The notes under the pieces were generated by a model. It saw nothing but the letters and a program-made list of their open reading frames with translations, was not told where the DNA came from and made no database searches. Below are positions 6,823 to 14,814 of a stretch of 37,763 nt of DNA, piece by piece. The stretch covers positions 1 through 37,763 of the forward strand of contig JAFUDW010000138.1 in assembly GCA_017464225.1 (NCBI GenBank). The letters run 5' to 3'. This DNA is from Clostridia bacterium (GTDB lineage: Bacteria; Bacillota_A; Clostridia; Christensenellales; Aristaeellaceae). The stretch's first letter is position 1, and the number at the start of each line of letters is the position of its first letter. Made by a program: the position numbers and the translations under genes.

Positions 6823-7800
6823 TCACTCAAAGGCTTTGATCATGTTGTCAAACAGCACGTAGTCGCTGACGGGCACTTCCTGCTCCACGGCGCCGGACTT
6901 GATGAAGCCCTCCTGCTGCACCTTGTAGTAGCTTTCCATGGTGCCGTCCTCCAGGATGGCCTTGATTTCAGCGCTGCTGGGCCAGGCGGCGTCGCCGGTC
7001 TGGTTCATGGCCACGTCCACATCCTGGGCGCACTGAGCGGCGACCCACTGGGCGACCTGAGCAAAGTTTTCGGGCTGGGAACCGAAGTCCATGGCCTTGT
7101 ACAGGGCGCGGGTATAGCGCAGCACGATATCCTGGTTGCTTTCGTAATACTTGGGCAGCACGATCCAGGAAGCCAGGGACACGTCGCGGTCCGCAAAGTC
7201 CACGTTGGAGCACAGGGAGAACACGTCGCCGCCGCAGGCGTTGATGATGATGCCGGTGGAGGGGCTCCAGCAGGCGCAGGCGTCGATGGTGCCGCTGATC
7301 ATGGCGTTGGCCAGGGCGGAGGCGTCCATTTCATAGGCCTGGATATCGTCCCAGGCAAGGCCCGCGTCCTCCAGGCAATAGCGGAGGATCATTTCGGAGG
7401 AGGTGCCGGAGGCATAGCCTACCTTTTTGCCCTTCAGATCCTGGGCGGTCTCGATGCCGGCCTTTTTGCTGGCGAGCACGGCGTCGGCGTTGCCGATCTG
7501 GCTCATGGAGAAGATGCTGGCGCGGCCGGCGATGCACAGCTTATGAGCGCCGGGGCCGATGTAACCGATGTTGATGGAGCCGTTTTCCATGGCGGCAATG
7601 ATGGTGGGGCCGTCGGCGAACTCATAGAGCGTCACATTCAGGCCTTCCTCGGCGAAGTAGCCCTGCTGGATGCCGGTGACCACCGACCAAAGCGAGGCGT
7701 AGTTGGGCATGTAGGCCACGTTGATGTCCTCAGCGGCGGCAAAGGCCGTAACGGACAAGCACAGGGCCAGCGTGAGCAGCAGTGCAAAGAGCTTTTTCAT
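6823..7800 (-). CDS. ABC transporter substrate-binding protein, NMT1/SsuA/TauA type
   Basis: A 325-residue secreted binding protein. Signal peptide MKKLFALLLTLALCLSV.. with cleavage after A-A-A near residue 24. The mature chain begins I-N-V-A-Y-M-P-N and continues through the pattern of the NMT1/THI5-like periplasmic-binding family, which serves sulfonates, nitrate, thiamine precursors and related small molecules: G-Y-F-A-E-E-G-L-N-V near 50, D-L-K-G-K-K-V-G-Y near 125, and A-C-x-x-W-S-P near 180. It follows the matching permease and ATPase genes in the same unit, with RBS aggaggaaaa before the ATG. The ligand is unknown; context with a sugar isomerase would be unusual for a plain taurine system. 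Confidence 0.9.
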   Translation of the reverse strand: MKKLFALLLTLALCLSVTAFAAAEDINVAYMPNYASLWSVVTGIQQGYFAEEGLNVTLYEFADGPTIIAAMENGSINIGYIGPGAHKLCIAGRASIFSMSQIGNADAVLASKKAGIETAQDLKGKKVGYASGTSSEMILRYCLEDAGLAWDDIQAYEMDASALANAMISGTIDACACWSPSTGIIINACGGDVFSLCSNVDFADRDVSLASWIVLPKYYESNQDIVLRYTRALYKAMDFGSQPENFAQVAQWVAAQCAQDVDVAMNQTGDAAWPSSAEIKAILEDGTMESYYKVQQEGFIKSGAVEQEVPVSDYVLFDNMIKAFE

Positions 7801-7854
7801 GGGGTTTTCCTCCTTTTATTTTCAACAGGCATTCCGGCCTGCCGGGATCGGTGA

Positions 7855-8553
7855 TTATTTGCGCACTTCCAGGTATTCCTTGTATACCTGCTCCCAAATA
7901 TGGTTGCGCAGCTCCATGAACCGGGGCAGCAGTTTGGTTTCCTGGGTGCGGGGATAGGGGATATCGATGGGCACGATTTCCTTGATGCGTCCGGGCCGGG
8001 CCGACATGATGATGACCTTCTGGGCCAAAAGGATGGCCTCGTCCACGTCATGGGTGATAAAGAAACAGGTTTTGGTATCCCTTTCCCAGGTTTCAAGGAG
8101 CTCGGACTGCAGCTGGGTGCGCGTCTGGGCGTCCAGCGCGCCAAAGGGCTCGTCCATCAGCAGCACCTCGGGATCGGCGGCGTAAGCCCGGGCGATGGCC
8201 ACGCGCTGCTTCATGCCGCCGGACAGCTCCTTGGGGTAGTGGTTGGCAAACTTTTCCAGATCCACTTTTTTCAGGTATTCCATGGCTTTCCGCTCGGCCT
8301 CGGCTCCTTTGACGCCGCGCATGTTCAGGGCGAAGATCACGTTCTTTTTCACCGTTAGCCAGGGAAACAGAGCGTATTGTTGGAATACGACGCCGCGCTC
8401 GGTGCCCGTGCCGGTGATCTCATGGTCGTTGCAGTACGCCTTGCCCGACGTGGGCATCTGCAAGCCGGCGATGATGTTGAGCAGCGTGGATTTGCCGCAG
8501 CCCGAAGGCCCCACCACGCAGATAAACTCGTTTTCGTAAATATCCAGGCTCAC
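7855..8553 (-). CDS. ABC transporter ATP-binding protein, SsuB/TauB type (N terminus uncertain)
   Basis: ATPase of the same importer. Visible: Walker A G-P-S-G-C-G-K-S-T, Q-loop F-Q-Q-Y-A-L-F-P-W, signature L-S-G-G-M-K-Q-R, Walker B L-L-M-D-E-P-F-G-A-L-D and the switch His (F-I-T-H-D). From the first possible start, a GTG at 8551-8553, it has 232 residues but would lack the first beta strand. The same frame stays open upstream and encodes the expected family N terminus (K-V-R-I-A-D-V-S-K-V-Y-E), up to about 8622 where the permease ends, yet it has no ATG, GTG or TTG before an in-frame TGA. Either a non-standard start is used or the sequence has a one-base error in the A/T run at 8621-8629. 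Coordinates given are the minimal ones. Confidence 0.85.
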   Translation of the reverse strand: MSLDIYENEFICVVGPSGCGKSTLLNIIAGLQMPTSGKAYCNDHEITGTGTERGVVFQQYALFPWLTVKKNVIFALNMRGVKGAEAERKAMEYLKKVDLEKFANHYPKELSGGMKQRVAIARAYAADPEVLLMDEPFGALDAQTRTQLQSELLETWERDTKTCFFITHDVDEAILLAQKVIIMSARPGRIKEIVPIDIPYPRTQETKLLPRFMELRNHIWEQVYKEYLEVRK

Positions 8554-8621
8554 GTTCCGCAGGGCCTCGGTGGGGCCGTTGCGCGTTTCATAGACCTTTG
8601 ATACGTCGGCGATGCGGACCT

Positions 8622-9422
8622 TTAAATTTCGCGCTTCTCATGCCATGAGGTGAGCCTCCTTTCCAGCAGCTTGATCAGCTTTTCAATGGCGATGCCGATG
8701 ACGCCGATGATGATGATATATAGCAGCATGGGCTTGGTTTCAAAGTTGTTGTTCAGCGAGCGGATACGCATGCCGAGACCGGCCATGGCGCCGGTGGACT
8801 CGGCGGCGATCAGCGTGGTGAGCGCCACCGAGGCGCCCAGGCGGATGGCCGTCAGGATGAAGGGCAGCGAGGCTGGAGCGATGACCCGGATAAAGATATC
8901 CTTGTCCGACGCGCCCAGCACCCGGGCGGCCTTGATCAGCGTTTCATCGATGTTGATCACGCCCTGGTAGATGGTGATGCACATGGTCAGAAAGGTGGCC
9001 AGCGTGATGACGATGATCTGCGGCTTGCGGCCCACGCCGGCGGCGATGACCACCAGCGGCACGTAGGCCAGCGGCGGGATGTTGCGGATGAATTCGATCC
9101 AGGGCTCAATGATGTTGCGCACGGGCTTGTACCAGGCCATCAGGATGGCCACGGGCAGGGCAATCACAATGCCCAGGCCGAAGCCCGAGAGCACCGAGAT
9201 CATGCTGGAGGAGATGTCCTTCCAAAGCACGCCGCGCTTGATCATGACCGGCAGCTGCTTCATGGTTTCCACCACGTTGGGAAAGCAGCGGGAGGTGGCG
9301 GGCAGGATGGACAGGATATACCAGAGCACCATGGCGGCCAGAAAGGACAGCAGCAGCCACATTTTGTCCGGGATACGGAAGTTTTTTTTGCCGTTTCCGG
9401 AATCCTTTTCGCTTCGCATCAT
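8622..9422 (-). CDS. ABC transporter permease, SsuC/TauC type
   Basis: A 266-residue membrane permease with about six hydrophobic segments, the normal number and length for this family. The cytoplasmic EAA-type loop that contacts the ATPase is visible around residues 170-185 (A-A-R-V-L-G-A-S-D). A ribosome binding site aaggagg lies about 11 bases before the first of two adjacent ATG codons. The gene follows the ROK regulator by only about 50 bases on the same strand, so the regulator, permease, ATPase, binding protein and NagB-like gene probably form one transcript. Its stop codon abuts the ATPase frame. Confidence 0.9.
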   Translation of the reverse strand: MMRSEKDSGNGKKNFRIPDKMWLLLSFLAAMVLWYILSILPATSRCFPNVVETMKQLPVMIKRGVLWKDISSSMISVLSGFGLGIVIALPVAILMAWYKPVRNIIEPWIEFIRNIPPLAYVPLVVIAAGVGRKPQIIVITLATFLTMCITIYQGVINIDETLIKAARVLGASDKDIFIRVIAPASLPFILTAIRLGASVALTTLIAAESTGAMAGLGMRIRSLNNNFETKPMLLYIIIIGVIGIAIEKLIKLLERRLTSWHEKREI

Positions 9423-9473
9423 ACGGAGCAGTTCCTCCTTTTTGTGTCGGTGGAGCGTATTTGTTTGCCGGGC

Positions 9474-10691
9474 TCATCCCCGGAGAAAATACTTGTCAAT
9501 GCAGCTGGCCGCCGCGCCGATGGCTCCGGCGTATTCGCTCATATCGGCCCATACCACGCGCAGGGCCTCATCGTCGGGCAGGAAGGCGTGGCGCAGCAGC
9601 GTTTTTTCCACGGTGTCAACGTTCTGCCGGTTGATGAAGATCGGGCCGCTGAGCAGCACCAGATGGGGATTGATGATATCCACGATGTTGGCCAGAGCGA
9701 TGCCCACGTAGAACATGGCCCGCTCCAATATGCCGCATACCAGGGCGTCGCCCTCGTTTTGGGCCTGCAGGATATGGGAGAGGCGCAGTGCCTTGGGATC
9801 GGGGCATAGGCTGTGCAGCAGCGTTTCTTCTTTGGCTTCCATGCGCTGTCTGCATTGGTCCAGGATGGCGTTCACGCTGGACAGCGATTCCAGGCTGACG
9901 GGCTCCCCTCCTGCGTCCGGCAGCAGGATCATTTTGCCTATTTCGCCTGCCGCGGCGTCCTCGCCCTTGAACAGGCGGTTGCCCAGCACAAAGGGACAGG
10001 CGATGCCAAAGGATACGTGGCACAGGGCGAAGGTGGTTTCGCCCTCCAGCAGCTCCGGCCAAAACAGGCTTATGGCGTTGCCGCGGGCCTTTACGTTGTT
10101 TTCCAGCCGGACGGGTAAACCGGTAAAGCGCGAAATCTCCTCGGCCAGGGGCTGATTGACCCAGGAAAGCCGTTCGCTGCCGTGGTTTTTCACTTGGCCG
10201 GTATGGGAGTTGACCACCGCCGGAATGGAAAGGCCGATGCCCAGCAGACGGTCCCACAGCGCGCCGTGCTCCTGCCTGATCAGCCCCAGGATGCCCTGGA
10301 GCTGATGGAGCATCACGGGATATTCGTCGCTCATCACCTCGTAGGTGCCGCTGGCCAGCGGCTTGCCGCGCATATCGCACAGGCAGAAGCGGGTGACGTC
10401 CCGGCCCAAAGAAATACCCAGCGCCGTATAGCAGTCCCGGTTCAGATCGATCAAAATGGGTTTGCGGCCGGTGCCCCGGGGATGGGCGGCGGCAGCGTCC
10501 TCACCGACCTCCAGCACATGGCCCCGGGCGATCAGATCGGCTGTGATGTTGGTGATGGTGGCGGGGGTGAGCCCCAGCTGCGCTGCGATCTCCGCGCGGG
10601 AAATGGGAGCCTGCCGATACAGCATCAGCTTGACGGCTTCCAGGTTATCCTGCTTTGTGGTGCCGTTATTCCGGCCGGTCGTCGCAGCCAT
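9474..10691 (-). CDS. ROK family transcriptional regulator (first copy)
   Basis: A 405-residue ROK protein with an N-terminal winged helix-turn-helix (I-S-R-A-E-I-A-A-Q-L-G-L-T, about residues 29-41) and a C-terminal sugar-kinase-like domain (A-L-G-I-S-L-G, G-L-S-I-P-A-V-V, A-G-E-I-G). The His/Cys zinc motif of NagC/Mlc (G-H...C-x-C-G-x-x-G-C) is absent: the region reads A-G-E-I-G-K followed by no cysteines. I take the ATG at 10691 because aggaagg is placed 9 bases upstream; two more in-frame ATGs lie upstream at 10700 and 10721. It heads the ABC importer/NagB-like unit and is divergent from the class II aldolase. It likely senses a sugar or sugar phosphate and controls both directions. Confidence 0.88.
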   Translation of the reverse strand: MAATTGRNNGTTKQDNLEAVKLMLYRQAPISRAEIAAQLGLTPATITNITADLIARGHVLEVGEDAAAAHPRGTGRKPILIDLNRDCYTALGISLGRDVTRFCLCDMRGKPLASGTYEVMSDEYPVMLHQLQGILGLIRQEHGALWDRLLGIGLSIPAVVNSHTGQVKNHGSERLSWVNQPLAEEISRFTGLPVRLENNVKARGNAISLFWPELLEGETTFALCHVSFGIACPFVLGNRLFKGEDAAAGEIGKMILLPDAGGEPVSLESLSSVNAILDQCRQRMEAKEETLLHSLCPDPKALRLSHILQAQNEGDALVCGILERAMFYVGIALANIVDIINPHLVLLSGPIFINRQNVDTVEKTLLRHAFLPDDEALRVVWADMSEYAGAIGAAASCIDKYFLRG

Positions 10692-10727
10692 ACCTCGCAT
10701 CCTTCCTACGGGGATTTTCATCGATTG

Positions 10728-10777
10728 TTAATTAATTTATCTTTTTAAATAATAACAGCTTTCTTTCCGCGTGTCAA
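10728..10777 (-). promoter_or_regulatory. Promoter of the ROK regulator with downstream TTAATTAA
   Basis: On the minus strand, TTGACA (10772-10777) and TATTAT (10749-10754) are 17 bp apart. TTAATTAA (10728-10735) lies in the early transcribed region. The similarity to the sites at 10845, 25623 and 32952 suggests autoregulation by a ROK protein. Confidence 0.7.
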
Positions 10778-10813
10778 TGGGGTCCGTTCCGAAAATTCGC
10801 AGGAAGGCAGGGA

Positions 10814-10860
10814 TTGACAAGAAGGGGACTTTTATGATATTTTATTAATTGAATTAATAA
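10814..10860 (+). promoter_or_regulatory. Promoter and palindromic operator of the class II aldolase gene
   Basis: TTGACA (10814-10819) is 16 bp from GATATT (10836-10841). Immediately downstream is a perfect palindrome, TTATTAAT-3-ATTAATAA (10842-10860), which would sit on the transcription start. Its right part, TTAATTGAATTAATAA (10845-10860), matches 14 of 16 bases with the sequence just after the -10 box at 25617. The divergent ROK gene makes its product the obvious candidate to bind here. Confidence 0.7.
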
Positions 10861-10904
10861 GTAAATTGCGCTTTTCTGCGCATTGAGAAAAAGAGGTGGC
10901 AAAA

Positions 10905-12059
10905 ATGCTGGTACCCATGCGGGCCGTCCTGGAGGCTGCCGATACGTACCGCTACGGTCAGGGCGCCTTTAATATGAACAGCTACGGCCAGATCGAGGCC
11001 GCCGTGCGCGTTCATGAGCTGCTGCGTTCAGGCGCCATCCTGCAGGGCGCCGAGGCCAGCAACGCCTATATGGGCGGGGCAGAGGACTTTATGCACGGCA
11101 CGATCGAGCAAAAGCGCCGGGGCGCCAAAGCCATCGGCGACGCCGTAAAAAGGTTTGGCGAAAACAGTCCGGTCCCCATCGCCCTGCATTTGGATCATGG
11201 CAAGAGCCTGGAGAGCGTAAAGGCTTGCATTGATGGCGGTTACACCTCCGTCATGATCGACGGCAGCAGCCTGCCCTACGCCGATAACGTGGAATTGACC
11301 CGGGAAGTGGTCAAGTACGCCCATCCCTACGGCGTCACCGTGGAGGGCGAGCTGGGTGTTCTGGCCGGGGTGGAGGATCATGTGTTTTCGGCGTCCAGCA
11401 CCTATACCAATCCCATGCAGGCGGTGGACTTTTTCAAAAAGACCGGCTGCGACGCCCTGGCTATCAGCTACGGTACCTGCCACGGCGCCAACAAAGGCAG
11501 GGATACAGTGATCCGCCGGGAGATCGCCATCGCCACCAAGGAGTGCATGATGCACGAGGGCATCCGGGGCTACCTGGTAAGCCATGGCTCCTCCACCGTG
11601 CCCCAGGAGTACGTGCGGCAGATCAACGAAATGGGCGGACAACTGGAAAACGCCTTCGGTATCGATGTGAACCAGCTGGTGGACGTGGCCAAATGCGGCA
11701 TCAATAAAATCAACGTGGATACCGATATCCGCCTGGCCTGTACCCGCAATATTATGAAGCTTTTCCTGGATCATCCCGATCTGCGTGAGAGCGCCTCCAT
11801 CGGCGATATCTTTGCCCGTATGACCGCCAATCCCAAAAACTTTGATCCGCGGAACTATCTGCAGAGCATGATGGATACCGTGGTGACCGGCGCGATCCCG
11901 GACGGCGACGTGGAAAAGATCGTGACCTGCATGAAGGACGGCGTCATGGAGTCCATCGCGCCGCTGCTGGTGCAGTTTGGCAGCTATCGCAAAAGCCACC
12001 TGATCCGCCCCGTTACCCTGGGGCAGATGGCCGACTGGTATAAACGGGAAGGCATCTGA
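10905..12059 (+). CDS. Class II fructose/tagatose-bisphosphate aldolase family protein
   Basis: A 384-residue zinc aldolase of the FbaA/GatY/KbaY family, longer than the usual 285-360. Motifs: H-L-D-H-G (95-99; Asp97 catalytic, His98 zinc), G-Y-T-S-V-M-I-D-G-S (112-121), G-E-L-G, H-G-A-N-K-G, V-S-H-G-S-S and I-N-V-D-T-D; D-P-R near the C terminus is also kept. The DHAP-binding residues thus look intact, so it probably releases DHAP from a ketose 1-phosphate or bisphosphate. I start at the ATG at 10905 because gaggt lies 8 bases upstream; a GTG three codons earlier is also in frame. Divergent from the ROK gene and followed by its own terminator. With the PGI-, PFK- and TPI-like genes at 19.9-25.5 kb it completes an upper-glycolysis set. 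Confidence 0.9.
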   Translation: MLVPMRAVLEAADTYRYGQGAFNMNSYGQIEAAVRVHELLRSGAILQGAEASNAYMGGAEDFMHGTIEQKRRGAKAIGDAVKRFGENSPVPIALHLDHGKSLESVKACIDGGYTSVMIDGSSLPYADNVELTREVVKYAHPYGVTVEGELGVLAGVEDHVFSASSTYTNPMQAVDFFKKTGCDALAISYGTCHGANKGRDTVIRREIAIATKECMMHEGIRGYLVSHGSSTVPQEYVRQINEMGGQLENAFGIDVNQLVDVAKCGINKINVDTDIRLACTRNIMKLFLDHPDLRESASIGDIFARMTANPKNFDPRNYLQSMMDTVVTGAIPDGDVEKIVTCMKDGVMESIAPLLVQFGSYRKSHLIRPVTLGQMADWYKREGI

Positions 12060-12077
12060 ATAGCCGGCGGTAAAGCG

Positions 12078-12166
12078 AGAGGATGAAAGCGGAAAACGGA
12101 AGAGCGGCGACTCTTGATGAAAGAGCGGTTTGCTTTTCGGCGGAAGCTTTCCGTCCTCTTTTTTTA
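12078..12166 (+). terminator. Long-stem terminator after the aldolase gene
   Basis: AGAGGA (12078-12083) and GAAAGC (12085-12090) pair with GCTTTC (12146-12151) and TCCTCT (12154-12159), with a further GAAAA/TTTTC pairing inside and a small AAGAG/CTCTT hairpin in the loop. A run of eight T follows. It isolates the aldolase gene from the IclR unit. Confidence 0.7.
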
Positions 12167-12230
12167 TTCGTTCGCCGTACGGAGCGGAGCGTGAGAAGCA
12201 AGTTGAATGAAAATTAATATCCTCAAGGCA

Positions 12231-12259
12231 TTGCAAAAAATGCGGTTTTATGCTATAAT
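12231..12259 (+). promoter_or_regulatory. Promoter of the IclR regulator gene
   Basis: TTGCAA (12231-12236) and TATAAT (12254-12259) are 17 bp apart, about 55 bp before the chosen start codon. It may also drive the genes that follow the regulator, since only 14 bases separate the regulator from the dehydratase gene. Confidence 0.75.
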
Positions 12260-12268
12260 TTTATTGAT

Positions 12269-12292
12269 GGAACAAAATTCCAAATATGGAAT
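12269..12292. promoter_or_regulatory. Overlapping GGAA/TTCC palindromes, likely IclR-type operator
   Basis: GGAA-5-TTCC (12269-12281) overlaps ATTCCA-4-TGGAAT (12277-12292), directly downstream of the -10 box. IclR-family operators often have TGGAA/TTCCA half-sites, so autoregulation is a reasonable inference. The second palindrome overlaps an in-frame ATG at 12286, an argument for the start at 12316. Confidence 0.55.
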
Positions 12293-12315
12293 ATTCAACG
12301 GAAAGCGTGCTAAAT

Positions 12316-13089
12316 ATGGAACGATTTAAACCAGATCAGTATCCTTCCCTAAAAGCTTTATGGATCCTTGAAGCGGTGGCCCGTCGGGGCACCTATATGG
12401 GTATCAATGAAATCTGCGAGGAAACGGGCATCAGTCAGGGTACGGTGCACCGGATCCTGAATGAAATGGTTCAGGCCGGATACATAGAAAAGAACAACCA
12501 GTACCGCAAGTACCGGGTGGGCATGAATGCCAGCATCATGGCAAGCTATTTTATGCAGTCCAACAGCGTGGTTGCCTTTGCTCGGGATGAAATGCTTCGG
12601 CTGAATCAGATGACCGGCGAAACCATTCATTTGCTGGCGCTCTCCGGCAACGACGTGATTTACCTGAACAAGATCAACACCGTGCACACCATTGGGCTGA
12701 TGAGCTACATCGGCAAGACGAATCCCATCCACTGCACTGCGGGCGGCAAGTGCATTATGGCCTTTATGCAGGAGGATAAAGTGAACAAATATCTCGCTGA
12801 ATCACAGCGTGAGAGATATACTGAAACCACATTGTGCACTGAGGAAGCGCTGCGAAAGGAGTTTGAATCTATCCGACGCTTGGGTTACGCCCTGGATCGC
12901 GGCGAGCATCATGCAAACGTGACCTGCATCGCCGCACCCGTCTTTGACATAAAAGGACTGCCGGTGGCAAGTATCAGCATTTCCGCGCCCACTTACCGTT
13001 TTCCGCTGGAGGCTGCGGAATCATCTGCGCCGGAACTGATGAAAAGCTGCAAGATCGTGACGGAAAGACTGAACAGCACCCCATCATAA
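12316..13089 (+). CDS. IclR family transcriptional regulator
   Basis: A 257-residue regulator with an N-terminal winged helix-turn-helix (I-N-E-I-C-E-E-T-G-I-S-Q-G-T-V-H-R-I-L, residues about 33-51) and a C-terminal effector-binding GAF-like domain (T-G-E-T-I-H-L, then H-C-T-A-G-G-K-C and the late L-G-Y-A-L-D-R-G-E). IclR proteins commonly bind small carboxylic or sugar acids and control adjacent catabolic genes, which fits the dehydratase/aldolase/TTT transporter genes right after it. I chose 12316, where cggaaag is 10 bases upstream; the in-frame ATG at 12286 lies inside the operator-like palindrome and has no ribosome binding site. Confidence 0.88.
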   Translation: MERFKPDQYPSLKALWILEAVARRGTYMGINEICEETGISQGTVHRILNEMVQAGYIEKNNQYRKYRVGMNASIMASYFMQSNSVVAFARDEMLRLNQMTGETIHLLALSGNDVIYLNKINTVHTIGLMSYIGKTNPIHCTAGGKCIMAFMQEDKVNKYLAESQRERYTETTLCTEEALRKEFESIRRLGYALDRGEHHANVTCIAAPVFDIKGLPVASISISAPTYRFPLEAAESSAPELMKSCKIVTERLNSTPS

Positions 13090-13103
13090 GGAGGAAAAAT
13101 GAG

Positions 13104-14801
13104 ATGAATAAGACCGATATGATCTACAAGGATCCTTCGCTTCGTTCCCACGTTCTGGTAAATGGCAATATGGCCGGCCCCAGAGCGCATCTTCGCGGCA
13201 TGGGCATGACTACGGAGGCGATGGCCAAACCCTTTATTGGCGTGATCAATACTTTTAATGAGCTTCATCCCGGTCATATCCATCTGAATACGTTGGGACA
13301 GCTTGTTAAGGACGGCGTGCGCGAGGCTGGCGGTATTCCCTTTGAAGTCAATACAATATCGATATGCGACGGATTTACACAGGGTCATTCGGGCATGTGC
13401 AGCGTGCTTCCCAGCCGGGAGATCATCACCGATTCTGTGGAGCTTTTTTGTAATGCATACGCGCTGGACGGTATCGTGCTCATCGGCGGCTGCGACAAGA
13501 TCGTACCCGCTATGATCATGGCCGCTCTGCGCGTCAATATTCCCGCCATTATCGTTACAGGCGGCCCCATGATGCCTGGCGTGTATAAAGGGAAAAGCTA
13601 TGCAACCTATCAACTGAAGGAAATGGTTGCCCAGATGCGCAGAGGGGATATTTCGCCGGAAGAATATGAATATATGGAAGGTCTTATGTCTCCCGGCCCC
13701 GGTTCCTGCGCCATGATGGGCACAGCCAATACCTTTTCTGTGGCTGCTGAAGCCATGGGGTTGACTGTACCCGAAAGCGCTTGCTCTCACGCCATAAGCG
13801 GAAAGAAAAAGAGGGTGGCCAAACGCAGCGGTCTGCGGGTAGTGGAGCTGGTGCGCAAAAATATACGGCCCCGAGATATTGTTACCCAGGAGATGCTTGA
13901 GCTGGCGGTACGCGTATCGCTGTCGGTGGGCGGTTCCACAAATATGTGCCTGCATTTCCCGGCTATTGCCCATGAGGGCGGGCTTCATATGAGCCTCCAG
14001 GAGATCGGCGCGCTATCGGCCACTACCCCATATATCGCAAAGATCAAACCCAGCGGAGAACATACCATGTACGATTTGGAACAGGCGGGCGGCGTACCGG
14101 CAGTGCTCAGAGAGTTGGGCGAAAAGGGCGTCATCAATCTGGATCAGATGACGGTAACTGGCAAAACACATCAGGAAAATATAGATGAAATGCAGTTTCT
14201 TGAAACTGATCGGGAAATCATCCGCAGCGCGGATGATCCCTACAGCAGCCACGGCTCTATCAGCATCCTGCGGGGCAATCTGGCTCCGGACGGCGCTGTG
14301 GTAAAGCAGTCCGCTGTGGTGCCGGGGATGCGCCGCCATGTCGGCCCGGCCCGCTGCTTTGAAAAGGAGGAGTGCGCCACCGCCGCCATCCTGGGCGGAG
14401 AAATCAATCCTGGCGATGTGATTGTGATCCGCAATGAAGGCCCACAAAGCGGTCCCGGTATGCGGGAAATGCTGACGGCTACTACAGCGTTGGTGTCCAT
14501 GGGACTGCATGAAAGCACGGCTTTGGTTACCGATGGCCGCTTTTCCGGCGCAACCCGCGGCCCCTGCGTGGGCCATGTATCTCCTGAAACCTCCAAGCGT
14601 GGGCCTATTGCCGCCGTGCAGGATGGCGATATGATCGTCATCGATATTGATGCAGGTACGCTGGAGCTTCAAGTCCCTGTGGAGGAAATTGATCGGCGCA
14701 TCGCTCAGCTGCCGCCCTTCCAACCGCCGGTCACCGAGGGGTATCTGTACCGTTACGCAAAGGAAGTTTCTTCAGCCGACGAGGGAGCCATATTGCTGTA
14801 A
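13104..14801 (+). CDS. IlvD/Edd family dehydratase, probably for a sugar acid
   Basis: A 565-residue iron-sulfur dehydratase, the normal size for dihydroxy-acid dehydratase and sugar-acid dehydratases. Signature 1 is G-C-D-K-I-V-P-A (Cys130), signature 2 is L-V-T-D-G-R-F-S-G-A-T near the C terminus, and candidate cluster cysteines are Cys88 (I-C-D-G-F), Cys130 and Cys202 (G-S-C-A-M-M). The early motif reads N-E-L-H-P-G-H rather than N-P-C. By family alone it could be IlvD of branched-chain amino-acid synthesis, but no ilv gene is near; instead an IclR regulator, a DapA-type aldolase, a dicarboxylate-type importer and a dehydrogenase surround it. I infer dehydration of an aldonic or aldaric acid to a 2-keto-3-deoxy acid. 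RBS aaggagg precedes the ATG. Its base composition is visibly less GC-rich than genes to either side. Confidence 0.88.
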   Translation: MNKTDMIYKDPSLRSHVLVNGNMAGPRAHLRGMGMTTEAMAKPFIGVINTFNELHPGHIHLNTLGQLVKDGVREAGGIPFEVNTISICDGFTQGHSGMCSVLPSREIITDSVELFCNAYALDGIVLIGGCDKIVPAMIMAALRVNIPAIIVTGGPMMPGVYKGKSYATYQLKEMVAQMRRGDISPEEYEYMEGLMSPGPGSCAMMGTANTFSVAAEAMGLTVPESACSHAISGKKKRVAKRSGLRVVELVRKNIRPRDIVTQEMLELAVRVSLSVGGSTNMCLHFPAIAHEGGLHMSLQEIGALSATTPYIAKIKPSGEHTMYDLEQAGGVPAVLRELGEKGVINLDQMTVTGKTHQENIDEMQFLETDREIIRSADDPYSSHGSISILRGNLAPDGAVVKQSAVVPGMRRHVGPARCFEKEECATAAILGGEINPGDVIVIRNEGPQSGPGMREMLTATTALVSMGLHESTALVTDGRFSGATRGPCVGHVSPETSKRGPIAAVQDGDMIVIDIDAGTLELQVPVEEIDRRIAQLPPFQPPVTEGYLYRYAKEVSSADEGAILL

Positions 14802-14814
14802 GGAGGATGGAAAA

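Noticed and set aside
6823..9422. Taurine or alkanesulfonate importer tied to desulfonation
   Set aside because: The family also transports many other ligands, and no TauD, SsuD, Xsc or other desulfonating enzyme is present in the window. Kept as a generic NMT1/SsuA-type importer.
12060..12200. Minus-strand small ORF over the terminator after the aldolase gene
   Set aside because: No ribosome binding site and no conserved feature; the region is explained by a long-stem terminator.
13104..14801. Branched-chain amino-acid dihydroxy-acid dehydratase (ilvD)
   Set aside because: Family membership is certain but the biosynthetic role is not supported: no ilv or leu gene nearby, and the neighbours are an IclR regulator, a DapA-type aldolase and a TTT transporter.
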